A stretch of 21,964 bases of DNA from UBA5794 sp964196275 (GTDB lineage Bacteria > Actinomycetota > Acidimicrobiia > Spongiisociales > UBA5794). The position numbers and the translations under genes are program-made. This document shows, piece by piece, positions 7,164-15,543 of this stretch; position 1 is the first letter of the stretch, and every line of letters begins with the position of its first letter. The notes beneath the pieces are model-generated. The model searched no databases. It saw only the letters and a list, made by a program, of their open reading frames with translations, and was not told the DNA's origin. The stretch is from NCBI GenBank assembly GCA_964196275.1, contig CAXMSN010000052.1, forward strand, positions 1 to 21,964, read 5' to 3'.

Positions 7164-8690
7164 ATGTCTGACAGGTTGATCATCTTTGATACAACGCTGC
7201 GTGATGGGGAGCAGGCGCCGGGTATCGCCCTCTCGCCTGATGACAAGGTGGCGATCGCTACACAGTTGGCGAAGCTGCGTGTCGACGTGATCGAGGCTGG
7301 ATTCGCTGCGTCGAGCCCTGGCGACTTCGAGGCTGTCTCGCGCATCGCTTCTGAGATAAGGGGCCCGACGATCGCCTCGCTCGCACGAACCCACCCCGAT
7401 GACATCGATCAGGCCGCCGACGCGCTCAAGACCGCCGAGAAGAAGCGCATCCACGTGTTCGTGTCGACGTCGGCGATCCACATGGAGCAGATGCTCCGCA
7501 TGACGCCGGCCGAAGTGCTTCGCGCTGTCGATGAAGGCGTCACTCGGGCCAAGCGATACAGCGACGACGTCGAGTTCTCGCCCCAGGATGCGACGAGATC
7601 CGACCCAGACTTCATCGTCGAGGTGTGCAAGGCCGCCGTAGAGGCCGGTGCAACGACGCTCAATATCCCTGACACCGTCGGCTACGCGATGCCGGACGAC
7701 TTCGTGGAACTGCTCTCCCGCGTGTACGTGGAAGTGCGAGGTGGCAACGAGGACGTGATCATCTCCACGCACTGTCACAACGACCTCGGCATGGCGGTTG
7801 CGAACTCCCTGTCGGCGATCCACGCAGGAGCTAGGCAGATAGAGGGTGCTATCAACGGCATCGGTGAACGCGCCGGGAACACATCAACCGAAGAGATCAT
7901 CATGGCGATCACAACGCGGCCTGACTTCTTCGAGGTCGAGATCAACGCGGACACGACGGAGATCTTCGAGACCTCACGACTCGTGTCCAGCCTCACCGGC
8001 TACCCGATCCAGTACAACAAGGCAGTCGTCGGCAGAAACGCGTTCGCACATGAGTCCGGTATCCACCAGCACGGTGTGCTCAGAGACAGGGAGACCTACG
8101 AGATCATGGACCCCGAGGCAATCGGCCACGAGTCACGACTCGTGCTCGGCAAGCACTCCGGCAGAGCCGCATTCGCCGATGCTCTCGAGAAACTCGGCAT
8201 CACGCTTGAGGACGAGGACTTCCAGCGATCCTTCGACAGGTTCAAGGAACTCGCCGATCGAAAGGGCGAGATCTCGGAGGAAGGCCTCCGGGCGATCGTC
8301 GCCGCTGAGACCAACGCCGCTACTGCCGAGATGGAGCTCGTTTCCCTCCATCTCGCAGGTGGTTCCCATGAGGTGCCGATCGCGACGATCACACTCGACC
8401 GCGACGGTGAGGAGATTTCAGTTTCGGCCGAGGGCGACGGCATGGTGAACGCTGCGTTCGTCGCCATTCAGGATGCGTACGGCATCGCAGCGTCGCTCGC
8501 CGACTATCGGGTATCGCCGCTGACGTCTGGCGCCGACGCGATGGCCAAGGTCAATGTGATCATCCAAGTCGGTGCAACGACATACTCTGGCCAGGGCGTG
8601 TCGACCGACGTTGTTGAAGGTTCTGCCAGAGCGATGGTGTCGGCGCTCAACAAGGCAGCGTTCGACCGGTCAGCCATCGGCGAGGCTTGA
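7164..8690 (+). CDS. leuA: 2-isopropylmalate synthase (short form)
   Basis: Condenses acetyl-CoA with 2-oxoisovalerate, the committed leucine step. The TIM barrel opens with FDTTLRDGEQAPG (metal ligand Asp9, Arg13) and carries STHCHNDLGMA (His203, His205) and NGIGERAGNT (Asn239), completing the metal site. Residues about 370-500 form the LeuA dimer/allosteric domain (leucine feedback). At 508 aa it is the E. coli/Bacillus-like length, well short of the roughly 640-aa mycobacterial LeuA. Homocitrate or citramalate synthases share the fold, but the leuB neighbour and the ilv context favour LeuA. It starts 40 bases after ilvC; no separate leader or terminator is visible in that gap. Confidence 0.93.
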   Translation: MSDRLIIFDTTLRDGEQAPGIALSPDDKVAIATQLAKLRVDVIEAGFAASSPGDFEAVSRIASEIRGPTIASLARTHPDDIDQAADALKTAEKKRIHVFVSTSAIHMEQMLRMTPAEVLRAVDEGVTRAKRYSDDVEFSPQDATRSDPDFIVEVCKAAVEAGATTLNIPDTVGYAMPDDFVELLSRVYVEVRGGNEDVIISTHCHNDLGMAVANSLSAIHAGARQIEGAINGIGERAGNTSTEEIIMAITTRPDFFEVEINADTTEIFETSRLVSSLTGYPIQYNKAVVGRNAFAHESGIHQHGVLRDRETYEIMDPEAIGHESRLVLGKHSGRAAFADALEKLGITLEDEDFQRSFDRFKELADRKGEISEEGLRAIVAAETNAATAEMELVSLHLAGGSHEVPIATITLDRDGEEISVSAEGDGMVNAAFVAIQDAYGIAASLADYRVSPLTSGADAMAKVNVIIQVGATTYSGQGVSTDVVEGSARAMVSALNKAAFDRSAIGEA

Positions 8691-8694
8691 GACT

Positions 8695-9756
8695 GTGCGG
8701 GCGTCGATCGCACTGCTCCCCGGCGACGGCATCGGCCCGGAGGTCATCGAACAGGCACGTCTCGTGCTCGAAGCCGTTGCGGCTCGCTTCCATCACGACT
8801 TCAAATTTGAACAGCACCTCATCGGCGGCGTCGCCATCGACGAAACCGGCGACCCGCTCCCCGAAACGACACTCACCGCAGCCAAACAGTCGGATGCGGT
8901 CCTTCTCGGAGCTGTCGGCGGATACCGCTGGGATGACCCGAACGCAAAGACGAGACCAGAGGCGGGGCTGCTTGCGATCCGACAGGAACTCGGTCTCTTC
9001 GCAAACCTCCGGCCCGTTCGGACACATGAGCAGCTGATAGATGCCTCTCCCCTGCGACGCGATCTGATCGAGGGCGTCGACATCTTGTTCTTCAGAGAGC
9101 TGACGGGCGGGATCTACTTCGGCGGGTCGACTGCATCAGACGATGGAAACCAGGTTTCGGACATGATGACCTACTCCGTTCCAGAGATCGAACGGATTGT
9201 CAGGCTCGCCGCTGCCGCAGCCCAGAACCGGAACGGGAAGCTCACATCGGTCGACAAGGCCAATGTGCTCGCCGTGTCCCGGCTTTGGCGAAGCACCGCA
9301 CAACGGATCATGGAGACAGAGTTTCCAGAAATCACCTACGAGACTGTGCTCGTCGACGCCATGGCGATGCACCTCATCTCAAGACCCAAAGATTTCGATG
9401 TCGTCGTGACCGGCAACCTCTTCGGAGACATCCTTACCGACGAAGCCTCGATGCTCCCCGGTTCCATGGGCCTGCTGCCATCAGCCTCCCTCGGCTCGGA
9501 TGGGCCCGGCCTGTTCGAGCCCATCCATGGCTCCGCACCCGACATCGAAGGAGAGAACATCGCGAACCCCCTGGGGATGATCCTCGCAGCAGCCATGGCG
9601 CTCAGGCACTCCCTCGAACTCGATGTCGAGGCCACCGCCGTCGAGGTCGCTGTTGAACGCGCTCTCGATCAGGGGATGCGCACAGCCGACATCGCCCGCG
9701 GGGGGCCTGTAGTCGGAACCGACGAGATGGGCGCCGCCGTTGCGGCACGCATCTGA
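8695..9756 (+). CDS. leuB: 3-isopropylmalate dehydrogenase
   Basis: NAD-dependent oxidative decarboxylase of the leucine pathway, 353 aa with a GTG start. Family features in order: LLPGDGIGPEV (8-18), Arg96 and Arg106 for substrate carboxylates, FRELTGGIYFG (Arg134, Tyr141), Lys188 in the DKANVL segment, metal ligands Asp221, Asp245 and Asp249, and the NAD-binding HGSAPDIEGENIANP, whose Asp-Ile pair is the NAD-type signature. The frame is open back to 8572 inside leuA, but GTG 8695, four bases after the leuA stop and preceded by GAGG, gives the normal N-terminus. leuCD, needed between LeuA and LeuB, is not in the window. Confidence 0.95.
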   Translation: MRASIALLPGDGIGPEVIEQARLVLEAVAARFHHDFKFEQHLIGGVAIDETGDPLPETTLTAAKQSDAVLLGAVGGYRWDDPNAKTRPEAGLLAIRQELGLFANLRPVRTHEQLIDASPLRRDLIEGVDILFFRELTGGIYFGGSTASDDGNQVSDMMTYSVPEIERIVRLAAAAAQNRNGKLTSVDKANVLAVSRLWRSTAQRIMETEFPEITYETVLVDAMAMHLISRPKDFDVVVTGNLFGDILTDEASMLPGSMGLLPSASLGSDGPGLFEPIHGSAPDIEGENIANPLGMILAAAMALRHSLELDVEATAVEVAVERALDQGMRTADIARGGPVVGTDEMGAAVAARI

Positions 9757-9831
9757 GGACACCACGGTCGGTACGCTCATGACCGATCGCCCCGTTCCAC
9801 CGGAGAGCGAGCCACGGACCAACGAGGCACA

Positions 9832-11283
9832 ATGACCGAACCAGTCGCAGACTTCGGCGTCATCGGTCTTGCCGTCATGGGGCAGAACCTCGTTCTCAAT
9901 CTGTCAGACCACGGCCACAAGGTTGCGGTGTACAACCGCACAGCGCAACGAACGGTGGATTTCATCAGCGGCGCTGCCGCGGGCATGGACATCTTCGGAG
10001 CCCATGACCTCGAATCATTCGTGGACCTGCTGGACAGTCCCCGGATGATCTTGCTCATGATCAAGGCTGGTCAACCTGTGGACGACCAGATCGAAGCCTT
10101 GCTCCCATTGCTCGATGAAGGAGACATCATCATCGACGGCGGGAACTCCCTCTACACGGACTCCGAGCGTCGATGCGTCTCCCTCGCAGAGAAGGGCCTT
10201 CACTTCGTTGGCGCGGGGATCTCCGGCGGCGAAGATGGCGCTCGCAACGGCCCGTCGATCATGATCGGCGGCGAACCGGCTGCCTGGCCGATCATCGCAC
10301 CGATCTTCACATCGATCGCGGCCGTCGCCGAGGGTGAGCCGACTGCTGACTGGGTCGGATCCGGGGGGGCTGGCCACGATGTGAAGATGGTGCACAACGG
10401 CATCGAATACGGGGAGATGCAGGTCATCGCCGAGGCGTATGACATGATGACGCGCTGCCTCGGCATGACGGCCGCAGAGATACAGCCCCACTTCGCACGA
10501 TGGAACACCGGCAAGCTCGACTCATATCTCATCGAGATAACCGCAGAGATCCTCGGGCACAGGACCGACGACAGGCCGACAGTGGACCTCATACTCGACG
10601 CCGCGGGCCAGAAAGGCACGGGGAAGTGGACCGTGATCGCCTCGATGGACGAGGGCATGCCGGTCACCCTCGTCGGAGAGTCCGTCTACGCACGAATGGT
10701 TTCAGCGCTCAAGGATGAACGCCTCCGAGCATCGGATCTCCTCGGGGACGACATTCAGCCGATAACGGACGACCCGAACGATGTCATCAACGACCTCAGG
10801 GATGCGCTCTACGGCTCGAAGATCGTCAGCTACGCACAAGGGTTCATGCTCATCCGCGCCGCAAGCGATCAGTACGGCTGGAGCCTGAACCCTGGCGTGA
10901 TCGCTGGCCTGTGGAGGGCAGGGTGCATCATCCGTTCCCAATTCCTTGGCGACATCACGTCGGCGTTCCGCGCGAATCCCGACCTCGAGAACCTGCTCGT
11001 CGACGCCTATTTCAGCTCCGAGATCAAAGCCACGCTTCCTGGCTGGCGTCGAACCGTCTCGCGAGCGGTCCTCGCTGGCATTCCTGTGCCGGCGTACGCG
11101 TCCGCGCTCTCGTTCTACGACGCCTATCGATCCGAACGCCTACCGGCAAACCTGATCCAGGCTCAGCGTGACTTCTTCGGCGCCCACACCTACGAACGGG
11201 TCGACCGGCCACGAGGAGAATGGTTCCATACGGACTGGACGGGCCACGGCGGCTCAGCGACCTCTGGGAGCTACGAGGTATGA
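9832..11283 (+). CDS. gnd: 6-phosphogluconate dehydrogenase, decarboxylating (long form)
   Basis: Oxidises 6-phosphogluconate to ribulose 5-phosphate and CO2, making NADPH in the pentose phosphate pathway. 483 aa places it with the long, E. coli-type enzymes. The Rossmann motif GLAVMG (12-17) with NRT at 35-37 is typical of NADP use. IDGGNS, the GISGGEDGARNGPSIM segment, and the catalytic Lys185 and Glu192 in KMVHNGIEYGEMQ are intact. The C-terminal helical domain is complete. A 75-base gap after leuB is the largest in the cluster and shows no terminator. ATG is preceded by GAGG. The stop overlaps the next gene start by four bases. Confidence 0.97.
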   Translation: MTEPVADFGVIGLAVMGQNLVLNLSDHGHKVAVYNRTAQRTVDFISGAAAGMDIFGAHDLESFVDLLDSPRMILLMIKAGQPVDDQIEALLPLLDEGDIIIDGGNSLYTDSERRCVSLAEKGLHFVGAGISGGEDGARNGPSIMIGGEPAAWPIIAPIFTSIAAVAEGEPTADWVGSGGAGHDVKMVHNGIEYGEMQVIAEAYDMMTRCLGMTAAEIQPHFARWNTGKLDSYLIEITAEILGHRTDDRPTVDLILDAAGQKGTGKWTVIASMDEGMPVTLVGESVYARMVSALKDERLRASDLLGDDIQPITDDPNDVINDLRDALYGSKIVSYAQGFMLIRAASDQYGWSLNPGVIAGLWRAGCIIRSQFLGDITSAFRANPDLENLLVDAYFSSEIKATLPGWRRTVSRAVLAGIPVPAYASALSFYDAYRSERLPANLIQAQRDFFGAHTYERVDRPRGEWFHTDWTGHGGSATSGSYEV

Positions 11284-12143
11284 GACGCCTTCCACAGGCT
11301 CTCGTCGCGATCATTACGCCATTCGCCGAGGACCTCTCGGTCGATCTGGACGCTCACCGACACAACGTGTCCGTTCTGGTCTCGCAGGGATGCACAGGAT
11401 TCGTCATCGGCGGTTCGACGGGCGAAGGACCGTATCTCGACCCAGGCGAGCGTGGATCCCTTGTCGAAGCGACTCGTTCCGCCGCACCAGATGCCGCGAT
11501 CGTGTGCGGCATCAATGCCGAATCCGTGAGGCAAGCGGTTCGCCAGATCGACGAAATTGCGAACGCAGACGCCGATATCGCTCTCGTCGCAACGCCGACG
11601 ACTCTGATCAGAGGAATGCATGCTCTGGTGGAAGACTTCTACCGCCACGTTGCCGATTCCACGCCGATACCAGTTCTCCTGTATTCCAACCCATCCGTGG
11701 TGGCGTACGAGATTCCCACCGCCAGCGTTTCAGCCCTGAGCGGTCACCCGAACATCATCGGAATCAAGGACAGTGGCGGGAACCCGGCTCGATTCGACGA
11801 GTTCGCAGCCGCTATCAATGCAGGTTTCGTCGTCTTCTCCGGAGCTTCCAAGACGTTGCGTGAATCCGCTGAACATGGAGCAACGGGAGCTGTCACAGCG
11901 AGCGCCAACTATGCGTTCGATCTCGTGGTCGAGGCGATCCGCGGGGACGCGGAGGCACAGGCGGAACTCACCACTCTCACATCAGCGATCGAGCCCAACG
12001 GCCGCGCCGGAACGAAGTACGCGGCAATCGCTGCGGGCCTGATAGGCGGAAGATTGCGGCCGCCGCTCGTACCGATCGACGCGGATGCTCGCGCTGGAAT
12101 CGACGCCGTTCTCGATAGCCGAAAGCGGTCCCAACGGGAGTAG
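11280..12143 (+). CDS. DapA-family Schiff-base aldolase (4-hydroxy-2-oxoglutarate aldolase-like)
   Basis: TIM-barrel aldolase/lyase of the DHDPS/N-acetylneuraminate lyase superfamily, 287 aa. The superfamily signatures are GSTGEG (45-50), Tyr135 in LLYSNPS and the Schiff-base Lys163 in PNIIGIKDSGGNPAR. True dihydrodipicolinate synthases have YNVPxRTG, whose Arg binds aspartate semialdehyde; here the stretch reads YSNPSVVAYE with no Arg. That argues against a lysine-pathway role. The PNIIGxKDSGGxxxR block and the GSxGExPxL start recall the 4-hydroxy-2-oxoglutarate aldolase branch, but the substrate is unproven. The frame is open to 11220; ATG 11280, overlapping the gnd stop as ATGA and preceded by GGAG, gives the family N-terminus. 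Confidence 0.82.
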   Translation: MRRLPQALVAIITPFAEDLSVDLDAHRHNVSVLVSQGCTGFVIGGSTGEGPYLDPGERGSLVEATRSAAPDAAIVCGINAESVRQAVRQIDEIANADADIALVATPTTLIRGMHALVEDFYRHVADSTPIPVLLYSNPSVVAYEIPTASVSALSGHPNIIGIKDSGGNPARFDEFAAAINAGFVVFSGASKTLRESAEHGATGAVTASANYAFDLVVEAIRGDAEAQAELTTLTSAIEPNGRAGTKYAAIAAGLIGGRLRPPLVPIDADARAGIDAVLDSRKRSQRE

Positions 12144-12154
12144 CGTCCAGCCCG

Positions 12155-13258
12155 ATGCATTTGGGAATTCGCTCGGAACACACAGACCTGGAAGGCAGGG
12201 TCGCTGCCACTCCCCAGTCGGTTACGTCGCTCGTCGAGATCGGTGTTTCGGTCTCCGTCGAGAGCGGAGCAGGAAGCCTGGCAGGGATCACAGACGATGA
12301 ATTCCGCGACGCTGGTGCGACCATCGTCGACCGTCTCACAGACGCGGAACCGGTCGATGTGTTGCTCGCAGTCGGGCCGCTCTCCGCATCGGACGGCGCT
12401 GTTCTCGCGGACGGAGCAGCGGTACTCGGCATGCTCGATCCCGGGGATGGCGACGAAGCGATCACCGACCTCACCGGCCGCGGTATCACGTGCATCGCGA
12501 TGGAGCGCGTGCCGAGAACAACCCTTGCCCAGTCGATGGACGCACTCTCCTCCCAGGCCACTGCCGCCGGCTATGCCGCGGTCCTGATGGGTGCGACGAC
12601 GCTTCCGAAGTTCATGCCGATGCTGGTCACCGCAGCCGGAACCGTGCCTCCTGCTCGGGTACTCGTACTCGGCGTCGGCGTCGCTGGTCTGCAGGCGATA
12701 GCCACAGCCAAACGCCTCGGTGCCGTCGTCACGGCGTATGACATCCGGCCCGAGACGAAGGAACAGGTGGAGAGCCTCGGGGCCAAGTTCATCGACGCAC
12801 CCACCCAGCAGATGGATGAGGGCGGATACGCCCGTGCCGTCGACGAAGAGACAGCGGCCCAGCAGCGCGAGTTGCTCGCCGAAGCCGTCGCTGGTTCCGA
12901 CCTTCTCATCACGACTGCGCAAGTGCCGGGCCGCGCGGCGCCACGTCTGGTCGATGCCTCCGTTGTCGAACGGATGGCTCCAGGCTCGGTCGTGATCGAC
13001 ATGGCCGCAGGTTCTGGCGGCAACGTCGAAGGCTCCCGGCCCGACGAGATCGTTGAGGTCAACGGTGTCCGTATCTTCGGACCCACGGATCTCGCTTCGA
13101 GGGTTTCCGCCGACGCATCACGCATGTACGCACGCAACCTCCTTGAGATGGTGAAGCGCATGGTCGTCGATGGGTCGCTCGTGATCGACAGCGACGACCC
13201 TGTGATCGGGCCCGCCATCGTCGGCGTGCCGGAGCCAACCGGAGGTGAGGACGCATGA
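12155..13258 (+). CDS. pntAA: NAD(P) transhydrogenase alpha subunit part 1 (NAD(H)-binding domain I)
   Basis: Soluble domain I of the proton-translocating transhydrogenase, 367 aa. It binds NAD(H) and passes hydride to NADP+ on PntB. The N-terminus MHLGIRSE resembles the family start. Conserved loop residues Arg121, Gln126, Asp129 and Ser132 (PRTTLAQSMDALSSQ) match the Arg-Gln-Asp-Ser set described for Rhodospirillum rubrum, and GVGVAGLQA (GxGxxG at 173-178) followed by YDIRPE is the NAD site. It lies 11 bases after the aldolase gene, with GGGAG overlapping the end of that gene. The split into AA and AB, instead of one PntA chain, is the three-subunit form. Confidence 0.95.
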   Translation: MHLGIRSEHTDLEGRVAATPQSVTSLVEIGVSVSVESGAGSLAGITDDEFRDAGATIVDRLTDAEPVDVLLAVGPLSASDGAVLADGAAVLGMLDPGDGDEAITDLTGRGITCIAMERVPRTTLAQSMDALSSQATAAGYAAVLMGATTLPKFMPMLVTAAGTVPPARVLVLGVGVAGLQAIATAKRLGAVVTAYDIRPETKEQVESLGAKFIDAPTQQMDEGGYARAVDEETAAQQRELLAEAVAGSDLLITTAQVPGRAAPRLVDASVVERMAPGSVVIDMAAGSGGNVEGSRPDEIVEVNGVRIFGPTDLASRVSADASRMYARNLLEMVKRMVVDGSLVIDSDDPVIGPAIVGVPEPTGGEDA

Positions 13259-13551
13259 GCGATGCCTTCATCCAAGGAATCGTCGTGTTCGTGCTTGCCT
13301 CGTTCATCGGCTTCGAAGTGATTCGGAAGGTCCCACCGACACTCCACACCCCACTCATGTCTGGAGCCAACGCGATCTCGGGCATCACGATCGTTGGAGC
13401 CATAATCGCCGCGGCCACAGGCAGCGGATGGGTCGCGGGTGTGCTCGGGTTCCTCGCCGTCATGTTCGCGATGATCAATGTCGTAGGTGGATTCCTCGTG
13501 ACCGACCGCATGCTCGAGATGTTCAAGAAGTTGCCAGGAGGCCGTTCATGA
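13255..13551 (+). CDS. pntAB: NAD(P) transhydrogenase alpha subunit part 2 (membrane)
   Basis: Small membrane subunit of 98 aa with three hydrophobic helices (about 7-23, 41-58 and 61-82). VPPTLHTPLMSGANAISGI is the strongly conserved family motif. It anchors domain I and contributes helices to the proton channel together with PntB. The start overlaps the pntAA stop by four bases (ATGA), and its own stop overlaps the pntB start in the same way, so the three subunits are translationally coupled. Confidence 0.95.
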   Translation: MSDAFIQGIVVFVLASFIGFEVIRKVPPTLHTPLMSGANAISGITIVGAIIAAATGSGWVAGVLGFLAVMFAMINVVGGFLVTDRMLEMFKKLPGGRS

Positions 13552-14912
13552 GCGAACTGGCCTATCTCGGCGCTGGGGTCCTGTTCATTCTCGGTCTCAA
13601 GGGTCTGACATCGCCACGGACCGCCCGCAGGGGAAATCAGCTTGCGGCGATCGGCATGCTCGTCGCCACCATCGTCGTCGTGATCGATCTGGTGGCGCTA
13701 GACGCCGCTATGGCATGGGGCATCGTCGTGGCGGGAGTGGTCGTCGGTGGCCTCATCGGAGCAGTCCTCGCGATACGGGTCCAGATGACATCCATGCCTG
13801 AACTCGTTGCTGCATTCAATGGCTTCGGTGGCGGTGCTTCTGCCTTGGTGGCCGCCGCAGCGGTAATCGCCGTCAATGGAGACATGGCTACCGAAACCGC
13901 CATCACGACAGCACTTTCGCTCCTCATCGGAACCGTGACCCTTACCGGTTCGTTCGTCGCGTTCGGCAAGCTCAAGGGGATGATCACCGGGCGCCCGATC
14001 GCAGTCGGAGGCGCCGTCACCAACGGCGTCATCGCCGCCGTTGCCGTGGCATTTGCCGTTATTGCGGTCGTGACCGGCGAGCCCCTCGCCTACTGGGCCG
14101 CTGCACTCGTCGCCTCGATACTCGGCATCGTTGCCGTCATCGCCATCGGTGGCGCAGACATGCCCGTCGTCATCTCATTGCTGAACTCCTTCTCGGGACT
14201 CGCCGCGGCAATGGCCGGTTTCGTCATTGGCAATCAGGCCCTCATCGTCGGTGGCGCCCTCGTAGGTGCTGCAGGCATGATCCTGACCATCGAGATGTCG
14301 GTTGCGATGAACCGTTCGATCGCCAACGTCCTGTTCTCAGGCTTCGGCGCCACAACGACCGATTCCGAAATCGGCACGAAGCCAGTCAAACGTGCGACCC
14401 CCGACGACGTTGCGATCACGCTCGCCTATGCGGAGCGGGTGATGGTTGTCCCCGGCTACGGACTCGCTGTCGCCCAGGCGCAGCACGCCGTTCGCGACCT
14501 GGCTCTCGAACTCGAGGAACGTGGAGTCGCCGTTCACTACGCGATCCACCCCGTCGCAGGCCGGATGCCTGGACACATGAACGTTCTCCTCGCCGAAGCA
14601 GACATCTCATACGACCTACTCCTGGATCTTGAGCACTCGAATCCCCGCTTCGGGCAGACGGACGTCGTCCTCATTGTCGGAGCCAACGATGTCGTGAACC
14701 CCAGCGCAAAGACCGACCCGGACAGCCCCATCTACGGGATGCCGGTGCTCGATGTGGACGAGGCGACGACCGTCATCGTCGTGAAGAGAAGCCTCTCGCC
14801 TGGATTCGCTGGAATCGACAACCCTCTCTTCTACGAAGACGGAACGCTGATGTACTTCGGCGACGCCAAGCAGGCACTCGAAGACGCACTGTCAGCGCTC
14901 AAACGGCTCTGA
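13548..14912 (+). CDS. pntB: NAD(P) transhydrogenase beta subunit
   Basis: Membrane subunit (454 aa) that carries the proton channel and the NADP(H)-binding domain III. Residues 1-265 hold about nine hydrophobic helices. The segment MPELVAAFNGFGGGA has Asn91 where the E. coli protein has the channel residue His91. Domain III (about 285-454) has VPGYGLAVAQAQ (GYG at 303-305), HPVAGRMPGHMNVLLAEA and VGANDVVNPSA, the NADP site. Using the proton gradient, the complex would reduce NADP+ from NADH, supplying IlvC and other reductases. The frame is open back to 13245, but ATG 13548 (ATGA overlap with pntAB) gives the family start. Confidence 0.96.
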   Translation: MSELAYLGAGVLFILGLKGLTSPRTARRGNQLAAIGMLVATIVVVIDLVALDAAMAWGIVVAGVVVGGLIGAVLAIRVQMTSMPELVAAFNGFGGGASALVAAAAVIAVNGDMATETAITTALSLLIGTVTLTGSFVAFGKLKGMITGRPIAVGGAVTNGVIAAVAVAFAVIAVVTGEPLAYWAAALVASILGIVAVIAIGGADMPVVISLLNSFSGLAAAMAGFVIGNQALIVGGALVGAAGMILTIEMSVAMNRSIANVLFSGFGATTTDSEIGTKPVKRATPDDVAITLAYAERVMVVPGYGLAVAQAQHAVRDLALELEERGVAVHYAIHPVAGRMPGHMNVLLAEADISYDLLLDLEHSNPRFGQTDVVLIVGANDVVNPSAKTDPDSPIYGMPVLDVDEATTVIVVKRSLSPGFAGIDNPLFYEDGTLMYFGDAKQALEDALSALKRL

Positions 14913-15514
14913 TGGAATTCGCTGACATCGTCCGACGCAGACGGATGGTGCGGAACTACACAGACGAAGCAGTCGAACCAGACTCTATCGAGCGGATCAT
15001 CGATGCTGCCGTGCGTACACCGTCAGCAGGCTTCAGTCAGGGACAGCGCTTCGTTGTCGTCACCGACCCCATCCTGAGAGCGGAGGTGGCTGCAGCGGGA
15101 GGAGAGGCACAGTACGTTGCCGACGGATTCGACCCCTGGATCTCGCGGGCACCCGTCCACATCGTCGTCTGCGTGGACAAGCAGACATATTTGGATCGCT
15201 ACTCCGAGCCGGACAAGGCAGGCGTCGAAGGCCCCCGCTCTACCGAGGCCGACTGGGAAGTCCCCTTCTGGTGGGTCGATGCAGGCGCCGCGATGATGGC
15301 CATCCTCTACGCAGCGGTTGACGAAGGTCTCGTAGCCGGTTTCCTCGGTGCGCAAGCATTCGACGATCTCCACGCTGCCCTCGGGATCCCACCCGAGGTT
15401 TCGATCGTCGGCATCTGCACGATCGGCCATCCCGCCGAAGATCGCAGATCCGGCTCACTCGACCGTGGCAGGCTTCCGCACAACCGCGTCGTCCATCAGG
15501 AACGCTGGTCCTAG
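14912..15514 (+). CDS. Nitroreductase-family flavoprotein
   Basis: 200 aa, with the nitroreductase (FMN, NAD(P)H) fold. The N-terminal RRRRMVRNYTDEAV and TPSAGFSQGQRFVVVTD segments contribute the FMN phosphate and ring contacts typical of this family; the mid-region WWVDAGAAMMAILYAAVDEGL and the C-terminal LGIPPEVSIVGICTIGHP also fit. The physiological substrate cannot be read from sequence. Its start shares one base with the pntB stop (TGATG), so it is the last gene of the operon; linkage to a transhydrogenase suggests a need for reduced pyridine nucleotide, which is inference. No terminator is visible in the 29 bases before the convergent DUF222/HNH gene. Confidence 0.85.
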   Translation: MEFADIVRRRRMVRNYTDEAVEPDSIERIIDAAVRTPSAGFSQGQRFVVVTDPILRAEVAAAGGEAQYVADGFDPWISRAPVHIVVCVDKQTYLDRYSEPDKAGVEGPRSTEADWEVPFWWVDAGAAMMAILYAAVDEGLVAGFLGAQAFDDLHAALGIPPEVSIVGICTIGHPAEDRRSGSLDRGRLPHNRVVHQERWS

Positions 15515-15543
15515 ACATAGTCGCACCCGGCGATCGACCGTTA

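Noticed and set aside
12571..13347. Minus-strand 258-codon open frame inside pntAA
   Set aside because: Shadow frame; the sense strand encodes an intact conserved protein.
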